Below, piece after piece: positions 40,922-52,900 of a stretch of DNA of 64,000 nt. Each line of letters opens with the position of its first letter. Position 1 is the first letter of the stretch. The stretch comes from an uncultured Kangiella sp. (GTDB lineage Bacteria > Pseudomonadota > Gammaproteobacteria > Enterobacterales > Kangiellaceae): positions 186,001-250,000 of the forward strand of contig CANMKR010000002.1 of assembly GCA_947498625.1 (NCBI GenBank). Reading direction: 5' to 3'. The notes under the pieces were generated by a model. It was not told the origin of the DNA, searched no databases, and worked only from the letters and a program-made list of their open reading frames with translations. The position numbers and the translations under genes were made by a program.

Positions 40922-43069
40922 ATGAAAACTGATGTGAAATTTAATAAATTATCTTTAGCGGTGCTTCTATCGCTTGGCTTAACTTTAACCGCCTGTGATA
41001 AGGATTCAAAAAAGACTGAAACGACAGCTGATAAAACGGCTGTAGCGGCTACTGAGACTAAGACTGCTACTGAGTCAAGTTCCAAGGCCAGTGTTGAGAA
41101 AAATCAATCGGAAGTCACTTACAACATTTGGAATAAAGAAGACTCGGCAGGTGATTTAAAAGTTAAGCAAGATGGTAACTTTTATAATGCCAAGCTCAAA
41201 ATGGGCTGGAACAATCGCCGCATTGAAACCGAAGAAACCATTGAAGTTAATGAGCAAGGCTTCATCGTTAATCAAGAAATTAAAGGTATTTCAGCCTTCG
41301 GTGCTCCTATTGATGAAAAGTTTTCTTATACCGATGGTAAGTCGGTTTGGAAAAGTTTGAATGAGTCAGGACAAGCAGAATCTAAAGGCGATCAGTTTTA
41401 TGTGCCTATTGATGGGACTGGCGTTTCCAATTCTCTTTTAGTCAAAGCATTAGCTAAAGATCCTGATAATAAAATTGAATTATTACCGGCAGGTACTGCC
41501 AGTTTAGTTAAATTGGATACGGTAACTTTAACTAACGGTACTGAGAAAAAAGATGTTCATTTAATTGGCATTGCTGGTTTCGGATTTACGCCAAACTTTG
41601 CTTGGTATGACGATGATTATAATTTCTTTGCTACTGATGGCGGTGGATGGTTTGGCATTATTCCTGAAGGTTGGGGTAGAGAGCATCTAGAACAGCTGAG
41701 TAATATTCAAAAGAAAGCTGATAATGATTACCTAAAAGATTTAGCACAAAAACATACTCATACCGTTAATGATCCGATTTTAATTATTAATGCTAATTAT
41801 GTGGACGTAAATTCAGGCGAGTTAGTAGAAGGGCAAAATATCATGCTCATGGACGGTAAGATTTCCATGATTGGTAAATCTGTCCCCAAACTTGCAGCTA
41901 ACTCACCTTTTAAAACCATTGATGCCAAAGGAAAAACTTTAATTCCAGGTCTATGGGATATGCATGGTCATTTATCTAAAAGTGATGGCTTATTAAATAT
42001 GCCAGCCGGTGTTACTAATGTGCGTGATATGGGTAATACTCATGACAATATTACCGCTATCGAGCGTATGAGTGAGGCCAATGAAATTATTGGCGCCGAT
42101 GTTTATCGTTCAGGTTTTATGGATCGTGAAAGCCCTTATGCCATGAAAATGGGTAAGACGGTTGATTCTTTAGAGTCCGCTAAAGCTGCGGTTGATTGGT
42201 ATGCGGAAAACGATTACCCACAAATCAAAACCTACAGCTCTATGGAGCCTCAATGGGTCAAACCCTTAGCAGAGCACATCCATAGCAAGGGTATGCGTTT
42301 AAGTGGCCACATTCCAGCCTTTATGACCGCGGAAGAGGCGGTAGATGCAGGCTTTGATGAAATCCAACATATTAATATGCTGTTTTTGAATTTCTTGGGT
42401 AAGAATGTCGACACGCGTCAACGCTTACGTTTCACCATGGTTGGCGAAAAAGCCGGTGAGCTAGATTTAGATTCTAAAGAAGTTACTGACTTTATTGCTA
42501 AGCTCAAAGAAAAGGGTACCGTTATTGATCCGACTCTTATGGTATTCCGTTGGTTGTTACAAGCCAAAGCTGGCGTAGTGAACCCTGAAATGCAGGATAT
42601 TTATGAGCATTTGCCAGTGACCGTCTCGCGGGGTTTTAAAACCGCTGTGTTAGATATTAAAGTTCATGAAAGAGACGCATACAATAAGTCCACCGAAGCT
42701 TTAAGTGCTATGGTAAAAAAGCTACATGACGGCGGTGTACAAATTGTTCCTGGTACCGACAACATTGCCGGTTTTTCTTTGCACCGTGAATTGATCACCT
42801 ACGCCGATGCCGGTATTTCAAATGCTGACGTTTTAAAACTTGGCACCATTGATTCTGCTCGAGTGGTTGGCGCAGATAAAACCAATGGTTCTATCGAACA
42901 AGGTAAACAGGCCGACTTAGTGTTTATTGACGGCAACCCTTTAGAGGATATGAACGATTTGCGCAAAGTATCTTTAGTGATCAAAGGTAAGAATCTTTAT
43001 AAGCCGGATGAAATCTATCAAGCCATTGGGGTTAAGCCATTTACTAGCTCAATGGCTATTCCTAAATAG
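40922..43069 (+). CDS. Amidohydrolase-superfamily lipoprotein
   Basis: 715 residues from MKTDVKFNKL (GGGGAC just upstream, so the ATG at 40910 is rejected). Lipoprotein signal with LTAC lipobox, then a low-complexity Thr/Ala/Lys/Glu linker. An N-terminal beta-rich region (about 65-270) of unrecognised family comes next, then a metal-dependent hydrolase domain (about 280-705). Metal ligands are visible: HGH in LWDMHGHLS, His in LSGHIPAF, His in IQHINML and Asp in PGTDNIAG. GSIEQGKQADLVFIDGNPLED closes the domain. Related enzymes cleave cyclic amides or dipeptides; the substrate here is unknown. Confidence 0.88.
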   Translation: MKTDVKFNKLSLAVLLSLGLTLTACDKDSKKTETTADKTAVAATETKTATESSSKASVEKNQSEVTYNIWNKEDSAGDLKVKQDGNFYNAKLKMGWNNRRIETEETIEVNEQGFIVNQEIKGISAFGAPIDEKFSYTDGKSVWKSLNESGQAESKGDQFYVPIDGTGVSNSLLVKALAKDPDNKIELLPAGTASLVKLDTVTLTNGTEKKDVHLIGIAGFGFTPNFAWYDDDYNFFATDGGGWFGIIPEGWGREHLEQLSNIQKKADNDYLKDLAQKHTHTVNDPILIINANYVDVNSGELVEGQNIMLMDGKISMIGKSVPKLAANSPFKTIDAKGKTLIPGLWDMHGHLSKSDGLLNMPAGVTNVRDMGNTHDNITAIERMSEANEIIGADVYRSGFMDRESPYAMKMGKTVDSLESAKAAVDWYAENDYPQIKTYSSMEPQWVKPLAEHIHSKGMRLSGHIPAFMTAEEAVDAGFDEIQHINMLFLNFLGKNVDTRQRLRFTMVGEKAGELDLDSKEVTDFIAKLKEKGTVIDPTLMVFRWLLQAKAGVVNPEMQDIYEHLPVTVSRGFKTAVLDIKVHERDAYNKSTEALSAMVKKLHDGGVQIVPGTDNIAGFSLHRELITYADAGISNADVLKLGTIDSARVVGADKTNGSIEQGKQADLVFIDGNPLEDMNDLRKVSLVIKGKNLYKPDEIYQAIGVKPFTSSMAIPK

Positions 43070-43093
43070 TAAATGGGACCTTTAATATTTGCT

Positions 43094-43167
43094 GTCATTC
43101 CCACGTAAGTGGGAATCTTGAGCAGGCAGTACAACTCAATTTGATCTCCGCTTTCGCGGAGATGACG
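43094..43167. repeat. Intergenic palindromic repeat, copy 1
   Basis: Two hairpins (TTCCCAC/GTGGGAA and ATCTCCGC/GCGGAGAT) bounded by GTCAT and ATGAC. A second, diverged copy lies at 55885-55963. The form is that of REP/BIME-like intergenic repeats that occur in many copies in some proteobacterial genomes. Confidence 0.75.
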
Positions 43168-43187
43168 CTAGAGTAGAGTCGATTTAG

Positions 43188-43211
43188 AAAAGGCCTCAAT
43201 TGAGGCCTTTT
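43188..43211 (+). terminator. Bidirectional terminator between the amidohydrolase gene and fdxA
   Basis: AAAAGGCCTCA followed at once by TGAGGCCTTTT, a near-continuous palindrome between convergent genes. Confidence 0.87.
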
Positions 43212-43242
43212 TTGTTATTTTTTTAATGAATACTTAAAACAG

Positions 43243-43566
43243 TTATCTTTCCAAGTATTGCAATTTATTTTCTACGCCATCCCATTCTTCCGCATCTTCC
43301 GGCGCATCTTTTTTCTCGGTAATATTTGGCCAAATTTCTGATAACTCTGCATTTAATTCAACAAAATTTTCTTGGCCTGCTGGCACATCATCTTCTTCAA
43401 AAATAGCTTCGGCAGGGCACTCTGGCTCACATAGAGCACAATCAATACACTCATCAGGATTAATCACTAAAAAATTGGGACCTTCATAAAAGCAGTCCAC
43501 AGGACAAACTTCAACACAATCGGTGTGCTTACATTTAATACAATTGTCAGTTACTACAAAGGCCAT
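43243..43566 (-). CDS. fdxA: 7Fe-8S ferredoxin FdxA
   Basis: 107 residues from MAFVVTDNC, with AGGA 6 bases upstream; seven extra residues to 43587 are unlikely. Cysteines in [18 protein letters not shown] and [13 protein letters not shown] bind one 3Fe-4S and one 4Fe-4S cluster. It is an electron carrier. It lies 24 bases after mutS, a common gammaproteobacterial pairing. Confidence 0.96.
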   Translation of the reverse strand: MAFVVTDNCIKCKHTDCVEVCPVDCFYEGPNFLVINPDECIDCALCEPECPAEAIFEEDDVPAGQENFVELNAELSEIWPNITEKKDAPEDAEEWDGVENKLQYLER

Positions 43567-43611
43567 GCTATTTCCTAGGTCGGTCAATAATTGAAATCAA
43601 GATTACAGGCG

Positions 43612-46218
43612 CTATTTTAGCGATTCTCTAAGTTTATACAATAGATCGAGTGCTTGTCTTGGCGATAATTCGTCAATCTCAATAGATTTTAAAGTCTTCT
43701 CAACCTCTGATTCCTGTTGGGTTATTTGTTCTATTTGCGATAGCTCAATTTCCGGAATTGCTGCTTCATGAGTGCCTGCCTGTTCAAAATGTTGTAATAG
43801 CTGATTTGCGACGCTGATCACTACTTTAGGTAAGCCTGCTAACTGTGCAACTTGAATGCCGTAACTCTGACTGGCTGCGCCATCATTAACCTTATGCGAG
43901 AAAATCAAATTTGAGCCTTCAGAGTCATGATGTTCGGTGGCACCAAAGTGCACATTTTCCATTTTATCCCAAGACTCAGCCTGTTGAGTTAACTCGAAAT
44001 AGTGGGTTGCAAATAGGGTAAAGGCATTAATTTTTTCATGGATATATTGAATCGTCGCAGAAGCTAATGCCAAACCGTCAAAGGTTGAAGTGCCTCTACC
44101 GATTTCATCCAGTAAAATTAAACTCTTGTTAGTGGCGTTATTTAAAATATTAGCGGTTTCCGACATCTCAACCATAAAGGTTGAGCGGCCTGAAGCTAAA
44201 TCATCGGAAGCACCAATACGAGTAAAAATTCGATCCACTGTGCCTATTTCAGCGCTTTGTGCCGGCACAAAGCATCCAATGTGCGCCATTAGAACTATTA
44301 AGGCAGTTTGTCGCATATAAGTCGACTTACCGCCCATATTAGGACCCGTAATAATCAAACTGCGGCGAGACTTATTTAAAACTAAATCATTAGCAATAAA
44401 GGGCTCATCCAAATGATATTCCACTACCGGGTGTCTGCCTTGTTGAATATTGATGGAGTTGTCATTGATTAAAGTAGGGCGGTTAAGCACTAATGATTCT
44501 GCGCGTTCTGCAAAACAAGTGAGCAAATCAAGCTCAGCGACTGCATTGGCGGTGGATTGAATTTTTGCTACATACTGCTGTAACTCGGAGATGAGTTCTG
44601 CGTAAATTTTCTTTTCCAGCGCTAAGGCTTTTGATTTGCTGGATAAGACTTTTTCTTCGTATTCTTTTAATTCAGGCGTAATAAATCGCTCATTATTCTT
44701 TAAAGTTTGTCGACGAATGTAATGTGCAGGAGCTTGCTCAGACTGTGCTCGGGATATTTCTATATAAAAGCCATGCACCTTGTTGTAACCAACTTTTAAA
44801 GTGCTTAAGCCGGTTTGTTCTTTTTCGTCATTTTCAAGTCGCAACATAAAGTCGCTGGCATCAGAAGCGAGACTTTTTAATTCATCTAAATCAGCATTAA
44901 AACCATTGGCAATCATGCCACCATCACGAATAACCATTGGAGGCTGCTCAACAATTGATTGACTCAAAAGCACTTGAATATTTTCTAAGCTATCAATGGT
45001 GGAACTTAAATCAATCGAAAGTTTATTATCGGATAAATATTGGTTTAAAGTTTGCGATGCACGTAAACCATTTTCGAGTCGTTTTAAGTCGCGAGGGTTA
45101 GCACTGCCTAAGGCCAGTCGGGTGGATATTCGCTCGATATCGGTTATATCACTTAAGATTTCTTGCAGCTCAATAAATCGGTGTTCTTGTTGAATTTGAG
45201 AAACCGCATCTAGGCGCGACTCAATTTGATCTTTGGTGCTTAATGGCGCATGTAACCAGCGTTTTAATAGGCGAGCACCCATGACCGTTTTGGTGGAATT
45301 TAATACTTCAAATAAAGTATTTGCAGTGCCGCCTTGTAAATTTTCAGTGAGCTCTAAATTACGACGCGTAGCAGGATCTAAAGTTAGCTGCTGGCTGTCT
45401 TGGTGACGCTGCAAAGTTCGAATATGAGGTAACGAATTCAGCTGAGTGTTTTTTGCATAGGTTAAAACTGCGCCAGCTGCGCACACGGCTAAATTAAAAT
45501 CGTCACAGCCAAAAGAATCTAGATTTTTAACCTGAAAGTGTGTTAATAAATTCGTAAGGTTTTGCTCATAATCGAATGCAAAGTCAGGCTTCCACTTAAT
45601 GCTGGTTTCTAAGTTGCCAAGAAGAGATTGAGAACCATCTTCTTGTAGTGCATCGCTAATAACTATTTCTGCAGGCTTTACTCGGTAAAGCTCCGCTTGG
45701 AAATCACTTTTATTATCAAATTCAGATAACCAAAAGCGGCCAGAAGCCATATCAATACAAGCCAGCCCGTAGCTATTGTACTTTTTGTAGGCCGCGGCTA
45801 ACAGTTGCTCTGAATTGGCATCTAACAGGTTCTCATCATAAAGGGTTCCCGGAGTCACAATGCGAACCACTTTTCGATCAACGGGTCCTTTACTGGTGGC
45901 GGGATCGCCAATCTGTTCGCATATCGCTACCGATTCGCCTAGTTTAACCAGTCTCGCTAAATAACCATCTACCGCATGAAACGGAACTCCAGCCATTGGA
46001 ATCGGCTCGCCAGCAGAAGCACCGCGTTTGGTCAGAGTTAAATCCAAAATTTCAGCAGCGCGTTTAGCATCCTCATAAAACAACTCATAAAAATCGCCCA
46101 TGCGATAAAAGAGAAGATAATCGGGATGTTCGTTTTTAAGTCGCCAGTATTGGCGCATCATTGGAGTATGCTGCTGCAAAGCAGGATCATTTGCAGTGGA
46201 TTGATCGGATTTCGCCAT
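43612..46218 (-). CDS. mutS: DNA mismatch repair protein MutS
   Basis: 868 residues. Mismatch-binding domain with [19 protein letters not shown] (the Phe-x-Glu wedge), [12 protein letters not shown], core and clamp, then the ATPase with Walker [15 protein letters not shown], Walker [17 protein letters not shown] and FATHYFELT. It recognises base mismatches and recruits MutL. A divergent pncC gene lies 93 bases away. Confidence 0.98.
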   Translation of the reverse strand: MAKSDQSTANDPALQQHTPMMRQYWRLKNEHPDYLLFYRMGDFYELFYEDAKRAAEILDLTLTKRGASAGEPIPMAGVPFHAVDGYLARLVKLGESVAICEQIGDPATSKGPVDRKVVRIVTPGTLYDENLLDANSEQLLAAAYKKYNSYGLACIDMASGRFWLSEFDNKSDFQAELYRVKPAEIVISDALQEDGSQSLLGNLETSIKWKPDFAFDYEQNLTNLLTHFQVKNLDSFGCDDFNLAVCAAGAVLTYAKNTQLNSLPHIRTLQRHQDSQQLTLDPATRRNLELTENLQGGTANTLFEVLNSTKTVMGARLLKRWLHAPLSTKDQIESRLDAVSQIQQEHRFIELQEILSDITDIERISTRLALGSANPRDLKRLENGLRASQTLNQYLSDNKLSIDLSSTIDSLENIQVLLSQSIVEQPPMVIRDGGMIANGFNADLDELKSLASDASDFMLRLENDEKEQTGLSTLKVGYNKVHGFYIEISRAQSEQAPAHYIRRQTLKNNERFITPELKEYEEKVLSSKSKALALEKKIYAELISELQQYVAKIQSTANAVAELDLLTCFAERAESLVLNRPTLINDNSINIQQGRHPVVEYHLDEPFIANDLVLNKSRRSLIITGPNMGGKSTYMRQTALIVLMAHIGCFVPAQSAEIGTVDRIFTRIGASDDLASGRSTFMVEMSETANILNNATNKSLILLDEIGRGTSTFDGLALASATIQYIHEKINAFTLFATHYFELTQQAESWDKMENVHFGATEHHDSEGSNLIFSHKVNDGAASQSYGIQVAQLAGLPKVVISVANQLLQHFEQAGTHEAAIPEIELSQIEQITQQESEVEKTLKSIEIDELSPRQALDLLYKLRESLK

Positions 46219-46311
46219 GGAGTAATTATTATATTATGATGCCATTATCTATTGTCTATAGCTTAACGGATCTGGCTATAAACATAAATAAAGAAAACCA
46301 GTAGGTGGCGC

Positions 46312-46803
46312 TTGCAACAATTAGAACAACTTAAATTGATCGCACAAAAATTAATCGATAAAGAACTGATGGTGGTTACAGCTGAATCTTGTACTGGCGG
46401 CATGATTTCAGCAGCTTGCACTGATTTACCCGGAAGTTCGAGGTGGTTCGATAGAGCTTTTATCACATACTCCAACAATGCAAAACACGAAATGTTAGGC
46501 GTTCCCATGGAGCTGATCGAGGCGGCTGGCGCTGTCTCCATGGATGTGGTGAAAAGTATGGCCAAAGGCGCTTACAATCGCGCTGGTAAAGGTAAGCGCA
46601 TTGCCATTGCCGTAAGTGGTATCGCAGGTCCAGATGGCGGCTCAGATGATAAGCCGGTTGGAACAGTATGGTTTGGTTATGCGCATGCTTTAGGAGCTGG
46701 TGCTCATAAATTAGTTTTTGAGGGAAATAGGGTGCAAGTGCGTCAACAAACGGTTGAAAAAGCTATAGAGTTGATTGCTAGCTTGATTGAAGATTTCACA
46801 TGA
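46312..46803 (+). CDS. pncC: Nicotinamide-nucleotide amidohydrolase (CinA C-terminal domain)
   Basis: 163 residues, the stand-alone CinA domain. TAESCTGGMISAACTDLPGSSRWFDRAFITYSN contains the conserved catalytic serine, and AVSGIAGPDGGSDDKPVGTVWFG is the second signature. It deamidates NMN in pyridine nucleotide recycling. The start is TTG with AGGTGG upstream; no ATG fits. In many relatives recA follows, but here the next gene is the giant RHS gene. Confidence 0.94.
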   Translation: MQQLEQLKLIAQKLIDKELMVVTAESCTGGMISAACTDLPGSSRWFDRAFITYSNNAKHEMLGVPMELIEAAGAVSMDVVKSMAKGAYNRAGKGKRIAIAVSGIAGPDGGSDDKPVGTVWFGYAHALGAGAHKLVFEGNRVQVRQQTVEKAIELIASLIEDFT

Positions 46804-46856
46804 TTTTTTGTTAATCAACACCTTACAGCCTACCTAAAAATTCGTTTTATTCGGTT

Positions 46857-46885
46857 TTGAAAAAAAGTCTATTTTATGTTTAAAT
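46857..46885 (+). promoter_or_regulatory. Candidate promoter for the RHS gene
   Basis: TTGAAA, 17-base spacer, TTAAAT, about 60 bases before the ATG, in a 140-base gap after pncC. Both boxes are imperfect. Confidence 0.3.
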
Positions 46886-46943
46886 CCCGCGATTAGAAGG
46901 TACATATTCCCATATTAATAGACAACTAGATAAAAGGACTTTC

Positions 46944-49900
46944 ATGAAATTCTTCCGTTTTTTTTTCACATTATTGCTGATTGCAACTTTATCAAGTACT
47001 AGTTTATCGTTAGTGGCCTTTCCAGGAGGCTTTGGCGACCCAACTGCTCCCACACCAGGCACGCCTTCGAGTGCCACAGTCCCATCAGCATCATCTTCTG
47101 GAGACTTTACACTCAGCTGGTCGAATGTTAGTGGTGAAAGCCACTTTATGTGGAGGGAATATCACAATGGAACCTGGAGTGTTTGGAATAACACCGCTCA
47201 GAATGTCACTAGCGTAGCCTTGAGCGGTCGTTTAGCTGGAAGTTATTACTACCAAGTTAAAGCATGCCATATTCTTGCAACACCGCAATGTGGCGCTGCG
47301 CGAAACAGTAACACAATTACAGTTACTTTAGTAACGATACCAAGCAAACCTAATTCAATTGATATTAGTGATGGAAGCAGTAGCTCGGATGGAAGCTATA
47401 CGGTTAGCTGGTCTAACTCTACTAATTCTCCAACTCGATACGAGTATCAAGAATCTGTTGATGGCTTATGGTCGGGCACTTGGATCTCTACAGGGCTAAG
47501 CACCAATACGTCAATAGCTGGTAATGGCAATGGTACTTATGCTTACAAAGCTAGAGCTTGTAATAGCGCGGGCTGTAGCTCTGATATAACCAGTGCTAAT
47601 GTCGTGGTCTCAATTCCTAGTGATGTTGGAGGTTCTGGTTGGAAAAATACTTCTGGCTCAATTCCTGATGCCGCATGGAATGGAGATACTCCGGTCTTAA
47701 ATGGAGATAGTAATGTTGGGGCTCTAGAAGCGCAAGCAGGTGTATCGGGCGGCGCAGCAACTTACAATATTCCAATTGTCATCCCACCGGGACGCGCCGG
47801 CATGCAGCCGTCAGTTTCTTTGAATTACTCATCGCGTTCAGGCAACGGCGTTGCCGGTGTGGGTTGGTCATTATCTGCCGGCTCATCGATCCACAGATGT
47901 GGTTCAACTTATGCCCAAGAGGGGAAGACTAAGAGTGTTACTTACGGTACAGACGATAAACTGTGTTTAGATGGGCAGAAATTAATTAAAACCAGCGGTA
48001 CCTATGGATTATCTGGTTCTCAGTACCGTACCGAATTGGATAGTTTCGCTAGGATAACCTTATATGGAACTATTAATAGTACAACCTCATGGTTAAAGGT
48101 TGAGTATAAAAATGGTCATATCAGTAAATACGGAACTAATTCCCAAACAAGACATAAAGCCGGTGGTAAGTTGCAAACCATGTCTTGGGCAATTCAAGAA
48201 ACTCAAGACCTGTCAGGTAATACTATTACCTATAACTATAATAATTATGGTAATGGTGAATACCCAATAAACGCGATTCATTATACCGGCACCAATGGCT
48301 CCGATGGCGATAGACAGGTTTATTTTGTGTATGAAACACGCCCAGATAAATCTAACTCATTTCTAGCTGGTGGAGAAACAAGGATTACTCAGAGATTAAA
48401 AACGATAGTTACTAAATACCAATCCAATACAATTCGAGAGTACCGCTTAACATATGGTGAACAAAGTAATGCAACTCAAAGAAGCTTAATAAGAAATATC
48501 ACTGAGTGTAGCTTTAGATCGGGTAGCGCTATATGTCTTCCTGCAACCAGCTTTGATTGGCATGATTCGGCAACTGAGTTCGATGTTAAAAAAGTTTGGG
48601 CTCAGACTGATAATTCCAAAAGAAGTTATTACCCGGTAGCTGATTTGGATGGTGATGGTCGAAAAGAAGTATTGATTTCTGATTCTGCAAGTATTAGTTG
48701 GGACCCTAACGGAGGATTGGTTCTTGGTGACACCCAATATTATATTGGCACAACAAATATTTCAGGTGACATCACTGCATTAAAAGAACTTGTTGATTTT
48801 GATTTTGGTTATACTCGAAAAAATATGCAGGAACCATTTGGCGATATTAATAATGATGGCACATCCGAAGTATTGGCGATTGAAAAATTAAGTAATGGTG
48901 ATAGTCAATTTGTTATTTTACAACTGGATTTACAATCTAGTAATGTTGCAATTAAAAATAAAATAGCAACAGGAATCAATTCTGTTAATACTCCAAAAAG
49001 TAATTTAAAGTATAAAATTACCAACGTAGCGAGTTTTGTTGATATTAATGCTGATGGTAAATTAGATTTATTTTTTAAAACAGAGTCTTTGTATCAGCAA
49101 AATGCCATCAAATCTAGGTACGCATACAGCCTAAATATAGGAACTAAAAAATCACCGGCTTTTGCTTCACAAGTTGTTTTCACAGACTTCCCCTATATTC
49201 AAAGTCAATCAGATGACACAAGCGATCAAGGGGTAACTTTTCAGAAGTGGTCAGATATTAATGGTGATGGGTTACAGGATATTATCTTTGCTAATAACTT
49301 TTGTAATACCAATTCATTTAGTCAAGACATTTTCTTAAACACCGGTACTGGGTTTACAACACACTCGTTTGCCTCATTGGGGATTGATTCCAATGCTCGT
49401 CCGTCACAAACGTATCATCAGTGGCTTGATATTAATGGCGATGGACTAGAGGATTATGTGTTTGTGCCCAACTTTGATGACTCTCGTAGCAAAACTTGGC
49501 ACTACCAAATCAATCGAGGAGGTTCATTCAAAGTTGCTGAAAATACGAATTCTACAGCCGGTATAACTGATAAAGCTTTACTCGATTGGCAACATGTTAA
49601 AAATGCATGTGGTCAGTTGTATCCCAATAGAACCCCAAAACTGGCTGGGACTATAACCAGTATGGATTATGATAATGACGGCATTGCCGAACTTATATTG
49701 CCAATTTCAGAAAAGCCAGCGGTAAGATTTTGTCGATTTTGGAATGAGCAGCCAACATCGGAAGCAGAGATATTAGTTAGCATGGCTATGACAACTACAA
49801 CTCTTGTGACAGCAGGCTCTGCCGGTATGTTAATAGAAGGACACTATGACCATGAAGGGAATTGGGTTGCTCCATATTATCAGCAAGATACATACGAATC

Positions 49901-52900
49901 ATTTTTATACTCTGATTATGATAATAGTGGGTTGCTTTGGTCTGCAATAATAGGAGGTACAACTGCCCCAGATAATACCGATGTTTATGTTTGCGCTTAT
50001 ACCGCTAGTCCCGATGGTGAGTTATATGATTTAGATAAAGGATTTTGGGATAAAAGTATATACAAAGCCAAAGGCTTTAAATTTGTTTTGCAGGCTAACG
50101 GCAAATACAGCCTAGTTGAAGTTAATGGTGATACTCTATATCTAAATAATAATGGGCCAGGCTCAAATGAATTTCCCGATATCAATGGTGATGGATTAAC
50201 GGATGCGACCGTAAGCACAAATCTAACAATGGGAATGAGGGGTAGTTTTCAATGGGATGAAAGTTTACCTGCTGGAATGACTCAAGGAGTAGGTGGTTCC
50301 TATCGCTATATTTCAAAAGGAGCTGGAGTCAATAACGATTTTAATTCACCAGATTTGCTAGTTAGCGTTGTAGATGGGTTAGGGAATGAACATCAATGGA
50401 ATTACAAAACGCTAGCTTATGAAAGAAGCACAGGCGTTGATTTCTATTCTGTTCCCAGCCTAAATGATCCCAGTCGTTACATTGATGATAAGCATTTTTA
50501 CTTTACTTCATCCATGTATGTGGTGGATAGCTTTAAATATTCCAACGGTATTGGCGGGTTAAATGAGAAACAATATAGCTATCGCGAAGCGATTTATAAT
50601 AATGAAGGACGTGGCTTACAAGGTTTCCGTTCAATCATTGTTGATGATTTATCGGATACTGATTCAGCTAAACACATTCGTTCGGTATCGGACTTTCATC
50701 AGAAGTTCCCGTTGGCTGGTAAGTTGGAACAAACTAGAACTTGCTTGTTAGTCAGTAGCGGTGAAGACTGTTCCAATAACGTAATTAACTTGGCAAGTTA
50801 TAAGTGGGACCTATGGCGTGACGGAGTTAAGACATCTGAAATAATTGAAAGTGCTCTAACAGATTTCTCAGAACAAGTTTTTGATGGCAATACTGCTGAT
50901 AACCGTTATTTAGTGACTCCAAATCAGCAGCAACAAATTCATTATGCAACGACTTCTGGCCAAGCTCAGAACATGAGTCTACAAGGTGGTTGGACGCACA
51001 AAAATACTTCGACTTATGTGTTTGATGCGGCTCAACACGGCGCTTGCCCGAAAACGGTGAATACTTATTATGTGGAAAATGCTGGCAAGCAAAATAGGAC
51101 TCGTAGTGAACATACTTATGATGCCAGCAAGCTGAGTGAATGGTGGTACTGTAAATTAGATAAGCAACAAGTCACGACTTATGCTAGTTATGGAAACTTG
51201 TCGGATTACCCCGTTCTTGAGCCAGGAACCGACTTCGATAAACAACTTGAAACCAGCTACATTTATCATGCAACTAACCGTAAACCTATTAATATAGTTA
51301 CGAACCCAACTATTGGTGGAGGTCACGCTTCACAAATCGATACCAGTTATAATAATCATGGTTTACCGCTAACAGTTGCCAGTAAAGGTAAGCACCATAC
51401 GGGCGCTGATATGGCTGACCGTAATGTGTCAACCACTTACACAGCTGATGGTTATTTCGTTAATAGCGTAACCAACTCAAAAGGGCACGTGACGACGACT
51501 GAAGTTGACCCGATTCACGGTCAAGCAACCAAAGTTACCGACCCTAACTTACAAGAAACCCTAATGACCTACGATGCCTTTGGTCGAGTTCATTCGACTA
51601 AGCTTCCTGGTGAGCCAACTCAATACACGGCTTACTGGTGGTGTAGCGGGGTGAACGGTGGCAGTGCTTGGTGTCTTAATTTCCCTGGTAAGCAATACCG
51701 TGTTGAAACTAGACAACTAGGCTCTCCAAGACACATAAAGTATTTTGATAGTTTTAATCGAGAAAACTTCTCGATGACTCATAACTTTGACGGCGACCAT
51801 TGGTATTACACTTTAAACAAGTTTAATAACAAAGGTCAGAAAACTCATGAAGCCACTTCAAATGGCGGTGTCTCGTCTTGGCAGTATACTTATTACGATT
51901 CTTACGATGCTTTAGGTCGTTTAACCAAGAAGCGAACGCCACAATCGGATGGTGGCCATTTGCCTACGACTTATCAGTACGATGGCTTTGTAACCAACAT
52001 CAATGCGGGCGGTTTAGAAATGGCTCGTAAATATAATGGTCTGGGTCAACTGGTCTGGACTAAAGATGCGCATAACAACTACACCCGCTATGCCTACGAT
52101 GGCACCGGTAATCCGATTACCTTGCAAGATGCTAACGGTAATCCTATCTATGCTAAGTACAACGCTTTAGGTCAGAAAGAATACGTTGATGACCCGAACA
52201 TGGGTAAGAAATTCTTTTGGTACAACACCTTTGGCGAAGTGGAAAAAGAAAAAGACGCAAACTTAACTGAGTTAACTTACTCTTACGATACTTTAGGCAG
52301 AATGACACATCGTTGGACTAACAATCAATGGTCTGGGCGTTGGGTTTACGATAACACCTCAAGTGCTGGTAGGTTAGGGATGCTACACTATGAGTGGAAC
52401 ACGAATGATAGTAATAACCGTCGTATTAAGTATTATTACTATGCTAAGACATCATCTGGTAAAGATTATCTAAGTCATAATACCTATAGAACATATGTAA
52501 ATGGTAGTTATGTTAACGACAATGTTTTTTATTATGTAGACCATAATTACGGTCGCCCTAAAGGCATGAAATATCAGACCACAGGTTTAACCCTTGCTTA
52601 TGACTACAACCCTCAGGGTTATCTATCTAAGATTAAGAATGCCAATGGTGGTTACGTGTACCAAGAGATTAAAGACTTAGATAATCACGGAAAAATTACT
52701 AAGCAGTTAAAAACCAATGGCTTGCTCACAGAATCAGCTATTGATACTTCAGTCCCAATGTATCATCCAGCGACGGGCCAAATGCTTAGCATCAGAACAG
52801 CAACTACTTATGGTGACGAATTACGCCATGAGTTAACCTATACTTATGACGATTTTAGTAATCTTGAAATGCAAACGGTTCGCGCTAATGGTGTCACGAA

